From the NCBI GenBank assembly GCA_943737045.1, contig CALSFV010000212.1, positions 1,473,001 through 1,537,000 of the forward strand: a stretch of 64,000 nucleotides of DNA, given 5' to 3'. Shown one piece after another: positions 10,931 through 24,389 of the stretch. The DNA comes from Parapristionchus giblindavisi (taxonomy: Eukaryota > Nematoda > Chromadorea > Rhabditida > Diplogasteridae). A program made the position numbers and the translations under genes. A model generated the notes under the pieces. That model was given only the letters and a program-made list of their open reading frames with translations, did not search any database and was not told the DNA's origin. How positions within the stretch are numbered: the stretch's first letter is position 1; every line of letters begins with the position of its first letter.

Positions 10931-12313
10931 TGCATTTTCGCTACAAAACAATTCATGACAAGTCAAATTGTCAACGATACTAATCGTGTCATATACCATG
11001 TGAAAGAGAAAAAAATTCTGAATCGTACACACTTCAGCTCATGTCGAACCGTATTATTTTACGATCGCCACAATGGCCGAAGTACAAAAGTAGCTTTTAC
11101 TCATATATGATAAAAATTACTTGTGAATTGTGAAAATGGCAATGATACCTATCGTGTCGTATACCCAACGAAAGAGCAAAAAAATCTGAATACGATACAC
11201 TTTTCCATTCCTGAACAACGGTCACATAGGCCAAAATGCTAAATTATCTTCCAGTACTCTTTGCATTTTCGCTACAAAACAATTCATGACAAGTCAAATT
11301 GTCAACGAAACGAATCGTGTCATATACCATGTGAAAGAGAAAAAAATTCTGAATCGTACACACTTCAGCTCATGTCGAACCGTATTATTTTACGGTCGCC
11401 ACAATGGCCCAAGTACAAAAGTAGCTTTTACTCATATATGATAAAAATTACTTGTGAAATGTGAAAATGGCAATGATACCTATCGTGTCGTATACCCAAC
11501 GAAAGAGCAAAAAAATCTGAATACGATACACTTTTCCATTCCTGAACAACGGTCACATAGGCCAAAATGCTAAATTATCTTCTAGTACCTTTACCTTACC
11601 TTAGAGTACCTTGGAGTACCTTTGCATTTTCGCTACAAAACAATTCATGACAAGTCAAATTGTCAACGATACTAATCGTGTCATATACCATGTGAAAGAG
11701 AAAAAAATTCTGAATCGTACACACTTCAGCTCATGTCGAACCGTATTATTTTACGATCGCCACAATGGCCGAAGTACAAAAGTAGCTTTTACTCATATAT
11801 GATAAAAATTACTTGTGAAATGTGAAAATGGCAATGATACCTATCGTGTCGTATACCCAACGAAAGAGCAAAAAAATCTGAATACGATACACTTTTCCAT
11901 TCCTGAACAACGGTCACATAGGCCAAAATGCTAAATTATCTTCCAGTACTCTTTGCATTTTCGCTACAAAACAATTCATGACAAGTCAAATTGTCAACGA
12001 AACTAATCGTGTCATATACCATGTGAAAGAGAAAAAAAATTCTGAATCGTACACACTTCAGCTCATGTCGAACCGTATTATTTTACGGTCGCCACAATGG
12101 CCGAAGTACAAAGTAGGTTTACTCTTATATGATAAAAATTACTTGTGAAATGTGAAAATGGCAATGATACCTATCGTGTCGTATACCCAACGAAAGAGCA
12201 AAAAAATCTGAATACGATACACTTTTCCATTCCTGAACAACGGTCACATAGGCCAAAATGCTAAATTATCTTCTAGTACCTTTACCTTACCTTAGAGTAC
12301 CTTGGAGTACCTT
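10931..12313 (+). repeat. Segment duplicated at 18,554-19,937 (7,623 bp away)
   Basis: Both copies contain the pair CAACGAAACGAATCG and AATGGCCCAAGTAC in their second monomer, not seen elsewhere. In both the fourth monomer has an eight-A run in GAGAAAAAAAATT and the shortened TACAAAGTAG. The left copy is 1 bp shorter, with GTAGGTTTACTC against GTAGCTTTTACTC. Confidence 0.85.
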
Positions 12314-13005
12314 TGCATTTTCGCTACAAAACAATTCATGACAAGTCAAATTGTCAACGATACTAATCGTGTCATATACCATGTGAAAGAGAAAAAAATT
12401 CTGAATCGTACACACTTCAGCTCATGTCGAACCGTATTATTTTACGATCGCCACAATGGCCGAAGTACAAAAGTAGCTTTTACTCATATATGATAAAAAT
12501 TACTTGTGAAATGTGAAAATGGCAATGATACCTATCGTGTCGTATACCCAACGAAAGAGCAAAAAAATCTGAATACGATACACTTTTCCATTCCTGAACA
12601 ACGGTCACATAGGCCAAAATGCTAAATTATCTTCCAGTACTCTTTGCATTTTCGCTACAAAACAATTCATGACAAGTCAAATTGTCAACGAAACTAATCG
12701 TGTCATATACCATGTGAAAGAGAAAAAAAATTCTGAATCGTACACACTTCAGCTCATGTCGAACCGTATTATTTTACGGTCGCCACAATGGCCGAAGTAC
12801 AAAGTAGCTTTTACTCTTATATGATAAAAATTACTTGTGAAATGTGAAAATGGCAATGATACCTATCGTGTCGTATACCCAACGAAAGAGCAAAAAAATC
12901 TGAATACGATACACTTTTCCATTCCTGAACAACGGTCACATAGGCCAAAATGCTAAATTATCTTCTAGTACCTTTACCTTACCTTAGAGTACCTTGGAGT
13001 ACCTT

Positions 13006-15773
13006 TGCATTTTCGCTACAAAACAATTCATGACAAGTCAAATTGTCAACGATACTAATCGTGTCATATACCATGTGAAAGAGAAAAAAATTCTGAATCG
13101 TACACACTTCAGCTCATGTCGAACCGTATTATTTTACGGTCGCCACAATGGCCGAAGTACAAAAGTAGCTTTTACTCTTATATGATAAAAATTACTTGTG
13201 AAATGTGAAAATGGCAATGATACCTATCGTGTCGTATACCCAACGAAAGAGCAAAAAAATCTGAATACGATACACTTTTCCATTCCTGAACAACGGTCAC
13301 ATAGGCCAAAATGCTAAATTATCTTCTAGTACCTTTACCTTACCTTAGAGTACCTTGGAGTACCTTTGCATTTTCGCTACAAAACAATTCATGACAAGTC
13401 AAATTCTCAACGATACTAATCGTGTCACATACCATGTGAAAGAGAAAAAAATTCTGAATCGTACACACTTCAGCTCATGTCGAACCGTATTATTTTACGA
13501 TCGCCACAATGGCCGAAGTACAAACGTAGCTTTTACTCATATATGATAAAAATTACTTGTGAAATGTGAAAATGGCAATGATACCTATCGTGTCGTATAC
13601 CCAACGAAAGAGCAAAAAAATCTGAATACGATACACTTTTCCATTCCTGAACAACGGTCACATAGGCCAAAATGCTAAATTATCTTCTAGTACCTTTACC
13701 TTACCTTAGAGTACCTTGGAGTACCTTTGCATTTTCGCTACAAAACAATTCATGACAAGTCAAATTGTCAACGATACTAATCGTGTCACATACCATGTGA
13801 AAGAGAAAAAAATTCTGAATCGTACACACTTCAGCTCATGTCGAACCGTATTATTTTACGATCGCCACAATGGCCGAAGTACAAAAGTAGCTTTTACTCA
13901 TATATGATAAAAATTACTTGTGAAATGTGAAAATGGCAATGATACCTATCGTGTCGTATACCCAACGAAAGAGCAAAAAAATCTGAATACGATACACTTT
14001 TCCATTCCTGAACAACGCTCACATAGGCCAAAATGCTAAATTATCTTCCAGTAATCTTTGCATTTTCGCTACAAAACAATTCATGACAAGTCAAATTGTC
14101 AACGATACTAATCGTGTCATATACCATGTGCAAGAGAAAAAAATTCTGAATCGTACTCACTTCAGCTCATGTCGAACCGTATTATTTTACGATCGCCACA
14201 ATGGCCGAAGTACAAAAGTAGCTTTTACTCATATATGATAAAAATTACTTGTGAAATGTGAAAATAGCAATGATACCTATCGTGTCGTATACCCAACGAA
14301 AGAGCAAAAAAATCTGAATACGATACACTTTTCCATTCCTGAACAACGGTCACATAGGCCAAAATGCTAAATTATCTTCCAGTACTCTTTGCATTTTGCT
14401 ACAAAACAATTCATGACAAGTCAAATTGTCAACGATACTAATCGTGTCATATACCATGTGAAAGAGAAAGAAATTCTGAATCGTACTCACTTCAGCTCAT
14501 GTCGAACCGTATTATTTTACGGTCGCCACAATGGCCGAAGTACATAAAGTAGCTTTAACTCTTATATGATAAAAATTACTTGTGAAATGTGAAAATGGCA
14601 ATGATACCTATCGTGTCGTATACCCAACGAAAGAGCAAAAAAAACTGAATACGATACACTTTTCCATTCCTGAACAACGGTCACATAGGCCAAAATGCTA
14701 AATTATCTTCTAGTACCTTTACCTTACCTTAGAGTACCTTGGAGTACCTTTGCATTTTCGCTACAAAACAATTCATGACAAGTCAAATTGTCAACGATAC
14801 TAATCGTGTCATATACCATGTGAAAGAGAAAGAAATTCTGAATCGTACACACTTCAGCTCATGTCGAACCGTATTATTTTACGGTCGCCACAATGGCCGA
14901 AGTACAAAAGTAGCTTTTACTCTTATATGATAAAAATTACTTGTGAAATGTGAAAATGGCAATGATCCCTATCGTGTCGTATACCCAACGAAAGAGCAAA
15001 AAAATCTGAATACGATACACTTTTCCATTCCTGAACAACGCTCACATAGGCCAAAATGCTAAATTATCTTCCAGTAATCTTTGCATTTTCGCTACAAAAC
15101 AATTCATGACAAGTCAAATTGTCAACGATACTAATCGTGTCATATCCCATGTGCAAGAGAAAAAAATTCTGAATCGTACTCACTTCAGCTCATGTCGAAC
15201 CGTATTATTTTACGATCGCCACAATGGCCGAAGTACAAAAGTAGCTTTTACTCATATATGATAAAAATTACTTGTGAAATGTGAAAATAGCAATGATACC
15301 TATCGTGTCGTATACCCAACGAAAGAGCAAAAAAATCTGAATACGATACACTTTTCCATTCCTGAACAACGGTCACATAGGCCAAAATGCTAAATTATCT
15401 TCCAGTACTCTTTGCATTTTGCTACAAAACAATTCATGACAAGTCAAATTGTCAACGATACTAATCGTGTCATATACCATGTGAAAGAGAAAGAAATTCT
15501 GAATCGTACTCACTTCAGCTCATGTCGAACCGTATTATTTTACGGTCGCCACAATGGCCGAAGTACATAAAGTAGCTTTAACTCTTATATGATAAAAATT
15601 ACTTGTGAAATGTGAAAATGGCAATGATACCTATCGTGTCGTATACCCAACGAAAGAGCAAAAAAATCTGAATACGATACACTTTTCCATTCCTGAACAA
15701 CGGTCACATAGGCCAAAATGCTAAATTATCTTCTAGTACCTTTACCTTACCTTAGAGTACCTTGGAGTACCTT
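13006..15773 (+). repeat. Two 361-bp monomers then 1,023-bp trimeric HOR, two copies
   Basis: Starts at 13,006, 13,367 and 13,728 are 361 bp apart. Then 13,728, 14,751 and 15,774 are 1,023 bp apart (331+331+361). Each trimer has a monomer introduced by CAGTAATCTTTGC with GTGCAAGAG, then one with TTTTGCTACAAA (one base missing) and TACATAAAG (one base extra). These paired indels keep the total at 1,023. Confidence 0.88.
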
Positions 15774-18192
15774 TGCATTTTCGCTACAAAACAATTCATG
15801 ACAAGTCAAATTGTCAACGATACTAATCGTGTCATATACCATGTGAAAGAGAAAGAAATTCTGAATCGTACACACTTCAGCTCATGTCGAACCGTATTAT
15901 TTTACGGTCGCCACAATGGCCGAAGTACAAAAGTAGCTTTTACTCTTATATGATAAAAATTACTTGTGAAATGTGAAAATGGCAATGATACCTATCGTGT
16001 CGTATACCCAACGAAAGAGCAAAAAAATCTGAATACGATACACTTTTCCATTCCTGAACAACGGTCACATAGGCCAAAATGCTAAATTATCTTCCAGTAC
16101 TCTTTGCATTTTCGCTACAAAACAATTCATGACAAGTCAAATTGTCAACGATACTAATCGTGTCATATAACATGTGAAAGAGAAAAAAATTCTGAATCGT
16201 ACACACTTCAGCTCATGTCGAACCGTATTATTTTACGATCGCCACAATGGCCGAAGTACAAAAGTAGCTTTTACTCATATGTATATGATAAAAATTACTT
16301 GTGAAATGTGAAATTGGCAATGATACCTATCGTGTCGTATACCCAACGAAAGAGAAAAAAAATCTGAATACGATACACTTTTCCATTCCTGAACAACGGT
16401 CACATAGGCCAAAATGCTAAATTATCTTCCAGTACTCTTTGCATTTTCGCTACAAAACAATTCATGACAAGTCAAATTGTCAACGAAACTAATCGTGTCA
16501 TATACCATGTGAAAGAGAAAAAAATTCTGAATCGTACACACTTCAGCTCATGTCGAACCGTATTATTTTACGGTCGCCACAATGGCCGAAGTACAAAAGT
16601 AGCTTTTACTCTTATATGATAAAAATTACTTGTGAAATGTGAAAATGGCAATGATACCTATCGTGTCGTATACCCAACGAAAGAGCAAAAAAATCTGAAT
16701 ACGATACACTTTTCCATTCCTGAACAACGGTCACATAGGCCAAAATGCTAAATTATCTTCTAGTACCTTTACCTTACCTTAGAGTACCGTAAAGTACCTT
16801 TGCATTTTCGCTACAAAACAATTCATGACAAGTCAAATTGTCAACGATACTAATCGTGTCATATAACATGTGAAAGAGAAAAAAATTCTGAATCGTACAC
16901 ACTTCAGCTCATGTCGAACCGTATTATTTTACGATCGCCACAATGGCCGAAGTACAAAAGTAGCTTTTACTCATATGTATATGATAAAAATTACTTGTGA
17001 AATGTGAAATTGGCAATGATACCTATCGTGTCGTATACCCAACGAAAGAGAAAAAAAATCTGAATACGATACACTTTTCCATTCCTGAACAACGGTCACA
17101 TAGGCCAAAATGCTAAATTATCTTCCAGTACTCTTTGCATTTTCGCTACAAAACAATTCATGACAAGTCAAATTGTCAACGAAACTAATCGTGTCATATA
17201 CCATGTGAAAGAGAAAAAAATTCTGAATCGTACACACTTCAGCTCATGTCGAACCGTATTATTTTACGGTCGCCACAATGGCCGAAGTACAAAAGTAGCT
17301 TTTACTCTTATATGATAAAAATTACTTGTGAAATGTGAAAATGGCAATGATACCTATCGTGTCGTATACCCAACGAAAGAGCAAAAAAATCTGAATACGA
17401 TACACTTTTCCATTCCTGAACAACGGTCACATAGGCCAAAATGCTAAATTATCTTCTAGTACCTTTACCTTACCTTAGAGTACCGTAAAGTACCTTTGCA
17501 TTTTCGCTACAAAACAATTCATGACAAGTCAAATTGTCAACGATACTAATCGTGTCATATAACATGTGAAAGAGAAAAAAATTCTGAATCGTACACACTT
17601 CAGCTCATGTCGAACCGTATTATTTTACGATCGCCACAATGGCCGAAGTACAAAAGTAGCTTTTACTCATATGTATATGATAAAAATTACTTGTGAAATG
17701 TGAAATTGGCAATGATACCTATCGTGTCGTATACCCAACGAAAGAGAAAAAAAATCTGAATACGATACACTTTTCCATTCCTGAACAACGGTCACATAGG
17801 CCAAAATGCTAAATTATCTTCCAGTACTCTTTGCATTTTCGCTACAAAACAATTCATGACAAGTCAAATTGTCAACGAAACTAATCGTGTCATATACCAT
17901 GTGAAAGAGAAAAAAATTCTGAATCGTACACACTTCAGCTCATGTCGAACCGTATTATTTTACGGTCGCCACAATGGCCGAAGTACAAAAGTAGCTTTTA
18001 CTCTTATATGATAAAAATTACTTGTGAAATGTGAAAATGGCAATGATACCTATCGTGTCGTATACCCAACGAAAGAGCAAAAAAATCTGAATACGATACA
18101 CTTTTCCATTCCTGAACAACGGTCACATAGGCCAAAATGCTAAATTATCTTCTAGTACCTTTACCTTACCTTAGAGTACCGTGGAGTACCTT
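15774..18192 (+). repeat. 696-bp HOR, three copies (from 16,105), after one short monomer
   Basis: The dimers start at 16,105, 16,801 and 17,497. The first monomer of each has CATATAACATGTG, a 4-bp insertion giving CTCATATGTATATGAT, GAAATTGGC and GAAAGAGAAAAAAAA. The second copy starts behind the unusual linker GTACCGTAAAGTACC. The 335+361 bp structure explains 696 rather than 692. The three copies look nearly identical, so amplification was recent. Confidence 0.9.
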
Positions 18193-21100
18193 TGCATTTT
18201 CGCTACAAAACAATTCATGACAAGTCAAATTGTCAACGATACTAATCGTGTCATATACCATGTGAAAGAGAAAAAAATTCTGAATCGTACACACTTCAGC
18301 TCATGTCGAACCGTATTATTTTACGGTCGCCACAATGGCCGAAGTACAAAAGTAGCTTTTACTCATATATGATAAAAATTACTTGTGAAATGTGAAAATG
18401 GCAATGATACCTATCGTGTCGTATACCCAACGAAAGAGCAAAAAAATCTGAATACGATACACTTTTCCATTCCTGAACAACGGTCACATAGGCCAAAATG
18501 CTAAATTATCTTCTAGTACCTTTACCTTACCTTAGAGTACCTTGGAGTACCTTTGCATTTTCGCTACAAAACAATTCATGACAAGTCAAATTGTCAACGA
18601 TACTAATCGTGTCATATACCATGTGAAAGAGAAAAAAATTCTGAATCGTACACACTTCAGCTCATGTCGAACCGTATTATTTTACGATCGCCACAATGGC
18701 CGAAGTACAAAAGTAGCTTTTACTCATATATGATAAAAATTACTTGTGAAATGTGAAAATGGCAATGATACCTATCGTGTCGTATACCCAACGAAAGAGC
18801 AAAAAAATCTGAATACGATACACTTTTCCATTCCTGAACAACGGTCACATAGGCCAAAATGCTAAATTATCTTCCAGTACTCTTTGCATTTTCGCTACAA
18901 AACAATTCATGACAAGTCAAATTGTCAACGAAACGAATCGTGTCATATACCATGTGAAAGAGAAAAAAATTCTGAATCGTACACACTTCAGCTCATGTCG
19001 AACCGTATTATTTTACGGTCGCCACAATGGCCCAAGTACAAAAGTAGCTTTTACTCATATATGATAAAAATTACTTGTGAAATGTGAAAATGGCAATGAT
19101 ACCTATCGTGTCGTATACCCAACGAAAGAGCAAAAAAATCTGAATACGATACACTTTTCCATTCCTGAACAACGGTCACATAGGCCAAAATGCTAAATTA
19201 TCTTCTAGTACCTTTACCTTACCTTAGAGTACCTTGGAGTACCTTTGCATTTTCGCTACAAAACAATTCATGACAAGTCAAATTGTCAACGATACTAATC
19301 GTGTCATATACCATGTGAAAGAGAAAAAAATTCTGAATCGTACACACTTCAGCTCATGTCGAACCGTATTATTTTACGATCGCCACAATGGCCGAAGTAC
19401 AAAAGTAGCTTTTACTCATATATGATAAAAATTACTTGTGAAATGTGAAAATGGCAATGATACCTATCGTGTCGTATACCCAACGAAAGAGCAAAAAAAT
19501 CTGAATACGATACACTTTTCCATTCCTGAACAACGGTCACATAGGCCAAAATGCTAAATTATCTTCCAGTACTCTTTGCATTTTCGCTACAAAACAATTC
19601 ATGACAAGTCAAATTGTCAACGAAACTAATCGTGTCATATACCATGTGAAAGAGAAAAAAAATTCTGAATCGTACACACTTCAGCTCATGTCGAACCGTA
19701 TTATTTTACGGTCGCCACAATGGCCGAAGTACAAAGTAGCTTTTACTCTTATATGATAAAAATTACTTGTGAAATGTGAAAATGGCAATGATACCTATCG
19801 TGTCGTATACCCAACGAAAGAGCAAAAAAATCTGAATACGATACACTTTTCCATTCCTGAACAACGGTCACATAGGCCAAAATGCTAAATTATCTTCTAG
19901 TACCTTTACCTTACCTTAGAGTACCTTGGAGTACCTTTGCATTTTCGCTACAAAACAATTCATGACAAGTCAAATTGTCAACGATACTAATCGTGTCATA
20001 TACCATGTGAAAGAGAAAAAAATTCTGAATCGTACACACTTCAGCTCATGTCGAACCGTATTATTTTACGGTCGCCACAATGGCCGAAGTACAAAAGTAG
20101 CTTTTACTCTTATATGATAAAAATTACTTGTGAAATGTGAAAATGGCAATGATACCTATCGTGTCGTATACCCAACGAAAGAGCAAAAAAATCTGAATAC
20201 GATACACTTTTCCATTCCTGAACAACGGTCACATAGGCCAAAATGCTAAATTATCTTCCAGTACTCTTTGCATTTTCGCTACAAAACAATTCATGACAAG
20301 TCAAATTGTCAACGAAACTAATCGTGTCATATACCATGTGAAAGAGAAAAAAATTCTGAATCGTACACACTTCAGCTCATGTCGAACCGTATTATTTTAC
20401 GGTCGCCACAATGGCCGAAGTACAAAAGTAGCTTTTACTCTTATATGATAAAAATTACTTGTGAAATGTGAAAATGGCAATGATACCTATCGTGTCGTAT
20501 ACCCAACGAAAGAGCAAAAAAATCTGAATACGATACACTTTTCCATTCCTGAACAACGGTCACATAGGCCAAAATGCTAAATTATCTTCTAGTACCTTTA
20601 CCTTACCTTAGAGTACCTTGGAGTACCTTTGCATTTTCGCTACAAAACAATTCATGACAAGTCAAATTGTCAACGATACTAATCGTGTCATATACCATGT
20701 GAAAGAGAAAAAAATTCTGAATCGTACACACTTCAGCTCATGTCGAACCGTATTATTTTACGGTCGCCACAATGGCCGAAGTACAAAAGTAGCTTTTACT
20801 CATATATGATAAAAATTACTTGTGAAATGTGAAAATGGCAATGATACCTATCGTGTCGTATACCCAACGAAAGAGCAAAAAAATCTGAATACGATACACT
20901 TTTCCATTCCTGAACAACGGTCACATAGGCCAAAATGCTAAATTATCTTCCAGTACTCTTTGCATTTTCGCTACAAAACAATTCATGACAAGTCAAATTG
21001 TCAACGAAACTAATCGTGTCATATACAATGTGAAAGAGAAAAAAATTCTGAATTGTACACACTTCAGCTCATGTCGAACCGTATTATTTTACGGTCGCCA

Positions 21101-22014
21101 CAATGGCCGAAGTACAAAAGTAGCTTTTACTCTTATATGATAAAAATTACTTGTGAAATGTGAAAATGGCAATGATACCTATCGTGTCGTATACCCAACG
21201 AAAGAGCAAAAAAATCTGAATACGATACACTTTTCCATTCCTGAACAACGGTCACATAGGCCAAAATGCTAAATTATCTTCTAGTACCTTTACCTTACCT
21301 TAGAGTACCTTGGAGTACCTTTGCATTTTCGCTACAAAACAATTCATGACAAGTCAAATTGTCAACGATACTAATCGTGTCATATACCATGTGCAAGAGA
21401 AAAAAATTCTGAATCGTACTCACTTCAGCTCATGTCGAACCGTATTATTTTACGATCGCCACAATGGCCGAAGTACATAAAGTAGCTTTAACTCTTATAT
21501 GATAAAAATTACTTGTGAAATGTGAAAATGGCAATGATACCTATCGTGTCGTATACCCAACGAAAGAGCAAAAAAATCTGAATACGATACACTTTTCCAT
21601 TCCTGAACAACGGTCACATAGGCCAAAATGCTAAATTATCTTCCAGTACTCTTTGCATTTTCGCTATAAAACAATTCATGACAAGTCAAATTGTCAACGA
21701 TACTAATCGTGTCATATACCATGTGAAAGAGAAAAAAATTCTGAATCGTACACACTTCAGCTCATGTCGAACCGTATTATTTTACGGTCGCCACAATGGC
21801 CGAAGTACAAAAGTAGCTTTTACTCTTATATGATAAAAATTACTTGTGAAATGTGAAAATGGCAATGATACCTATCGTGTCGTATACCCAACGAAAGAGC
21901 AAAAAAATCTGAATACGATACACTTTTCCATTCCTGAACAACGGTCACATAGGCCAAAATGCTAAATTATCTTCTAGTACCTTTACCTTACCTTAGAGTA
22001 CCTTGGAGTACCTT
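18193..22014 (+). repeat. 692-bp HOR block, second occurrence
   Basis: Starts at 18,193, 18,554, 19,246, 19,938, 20,630, 21,322 and 22,015 follow the 331+361 pattern after one 361-bp unit. The portion from 18,554 repeats the block at 10,931 with the same private variants. The unit at 21,322 has the GTGCAAGAG and TACATAAAG variants that dominate further right. Confidence 0.88.
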
Positions 22015-24389
22015 TGCATTTTCGCTACAAAACAATTCATGACAAGTCAAATTGTCAACGATACTAATCGTGTCATATACCATGTGAAAGAGAAAAAAAT
22101 TCTGAATCGTACACACTTCAGCTCATGTCGAACCGTATTATTTTACGATCGCCACAATGGCCGAAGTACAAAAGTAGCTTTTACTCATATATGATAAAAT
22201 TACTTGTGAAATGTGAAAATGGCAATGATACCTATCGTGTCGTATACCCAACGAAAGAGCAAAAAAATCTGAATACGATACACTTTTCCATTCCTGAACA
22301 ACGCTCACATAGGCCAAAATGCTAAATTATCTTCCAGTAATCTTTGCATTTTCGCTACAAAACAATTCATGACAAGTCAAATTGTCAACGATACTAATCG
22401 TGTCATATACCATGTGCAAGAGAAAAAAATTCTGAATCGTACTCACTTCAGCTCATGTCGAACCGTATTATTTTACGATCGCCACAATGGCCGAAGTACA
22501 AAAGTAGCTTTTACTCATATATGATAAAAATTACTTGTGAAATGTGAAAATGGCAATGATACCTATCGTGTCGTATACCCAACGAAAGAGCAAAAAAATC
22601 TGAATACGATACACTTTTCCATTCCTGAACAACGGTCACATAGGCCAAAATGCTAAATTATCTTCCAGTACTCTTTGCATTTTGCTACAAAACAATTCAT
22701 GACAAGTCAAATTGTCAACGATACTAATCGTGTCATATATCATGTGAAAGAGAAAAAAATTCTGAATCGTACACACTTCAGCTCATGTCGAACCGTTTTA
22801 TTTTACGATCGCCACAATGGCCGAAGTACAAAAGTAGCTTTTACTCATATATGATAAAAATTACTTGTGAAATGTGAAATTGGCAATGATACCTATCGTG
22901 TCGTATACCCAACGAAAGAGCAAAAAAATCTGAATACGATACACTTTTCCATTCCTGAACAACGGTCACATAGGCCAAAATGCTAAATTATCTTCCAGTA
23001 CTCTTTGCATTTTCGCTACAAAACAATTCATGACAAGTCAAATTGTCAACGATACTAATCGTGTCATATACCATGTGAAAGAGAAAAAAATTCTGAATCG
23101 TACACACTTCAGCTCATGTCGAACCGTATTATTTTACGATCGCCACAATGGCCGAAGTACAAAAGTAGCTTTTACTCATATATGATAAAAATTACTTGTG
23201 AAATGTGAAATTGGCAATGATACCTATCGTGTCGTATACCCAACGAAAGAGCAAAAAAATCTGAATACGATACACTTTTCCATTCCTGAACAACGGTCAC
23301 ATAGGCCAAAATGCTAAATTATCTTCCAGTACTCTTTGCATTTTCGCTACAAAACAATTCATGACAAGTCAAATTGTCAACGAAACTAATCGTGTCATAT
23401 ACCATGTGAAAGAGAAAAAAATTCTGAATCGTACACACTTCAGCTCATGTCGAACCGTATTATTTTACGGTCGCCACAATGGCCGAAGTACAAAAGTAGC
23501 TTTTACTCTTATATGATAAAAATTACTTGTGAAATGTGAAAATGGCAATGATACCTATCGTGTCGTATACCCAACGAAAGAGCAAAAAAATCTGAATACG
23601 ATACACTTTTCCATTCCTGAACAACGGTCACATAGGCCAAAATGCTAAATTATCTTCTAGTACCTTTACCTTACCTTAGAGTACCTTGGAGTACCTTTGC
23701 ATTTTCGCTACAAAACAATTCATGACAAGTCAAATTGTCAACGATACTAATCGTGTCATATACCATGTGAAAGAGAAAAAAATTCTGAATCGTACACACT
23801 TCAGCTCATGTCGAACCGTATTATTTTACGATCGCCACAATGGCCGAAGTACAAAAGTAGCTTTTACTCATATATGATAAAAATTACTTGTGAAATGTGA
23901 AATTGGCAATGATACCTATCGTGTCGTATACCCAACGAAAGAGCAAAAAAATCTGAATACGATACACTTTTCCATTCCTGAACAACGGTCACATAGGCCA
24001 AAATGCTAAATTATCTTCCAGTACTCTTTGCATTTTCGCTACAAAACAATTCATGACAAGTCAAATTGTCAACGAAACTAATCGTGTCATATACCATGTG
24101 AAAGAGAAAAAAATTCTGAATCGTACACACTTCAGCTCATGTCGAACCGTATTATTTTACGGTCGCCACAATGGCCGAAGTACAAAAGTAGCTTTTACTC
24201 TTATATGATAAAAATTACTTGTGAAATGTGAAAATGGCAATGATACCTATCGTGTCGTATACCCAACGAAAGAGCAAAAAAATCTGAATACGATACACTT
24301 TTCCATTCCTGAACAACGGTCACATAGGCCAAAATGCTAAATTATCTTCTAGTACCTTTACCTTACCTTAGAGTACCTTGGAGTACCTT
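22015..24389 (+). repeat. Mixed short-monomer block leading back to 692-bp dimers
   Basis: Starts are 22,015, 22,345, 22,676, 23,006, 23,337, 23,698, 24,029 and 24,390. Two units are 330 bp, one from ATAAAATTAC (one A missing) near 22,196 and one from TTTTGCTAC near 22,680. GAAATTGGC is shared by the units at 22,676, 23,006 and 23,698. The unit at 22,345 resembles the CAGTAATC/GTGCAAG type at 14,059. Confidence 0.8.

Larger units (their letters stand above)
10240..13005 (+). repeat. Subfamily B block with 692-bp HOR (331 + 361), four copies
   Basis: Monomer starts at 10,240, 10,571, 10,931, 11,262, 11,623, 12,314 and 13,006 alternate short and long units. Short-type members carry CAACGAAAC where long-linked members carry CAACGATAC. 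Single-base length changes in the GAGAAAAAAA run and in ACAAAGTAG account for the 691-bp spacing of one copy. Confidence 0.9.
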
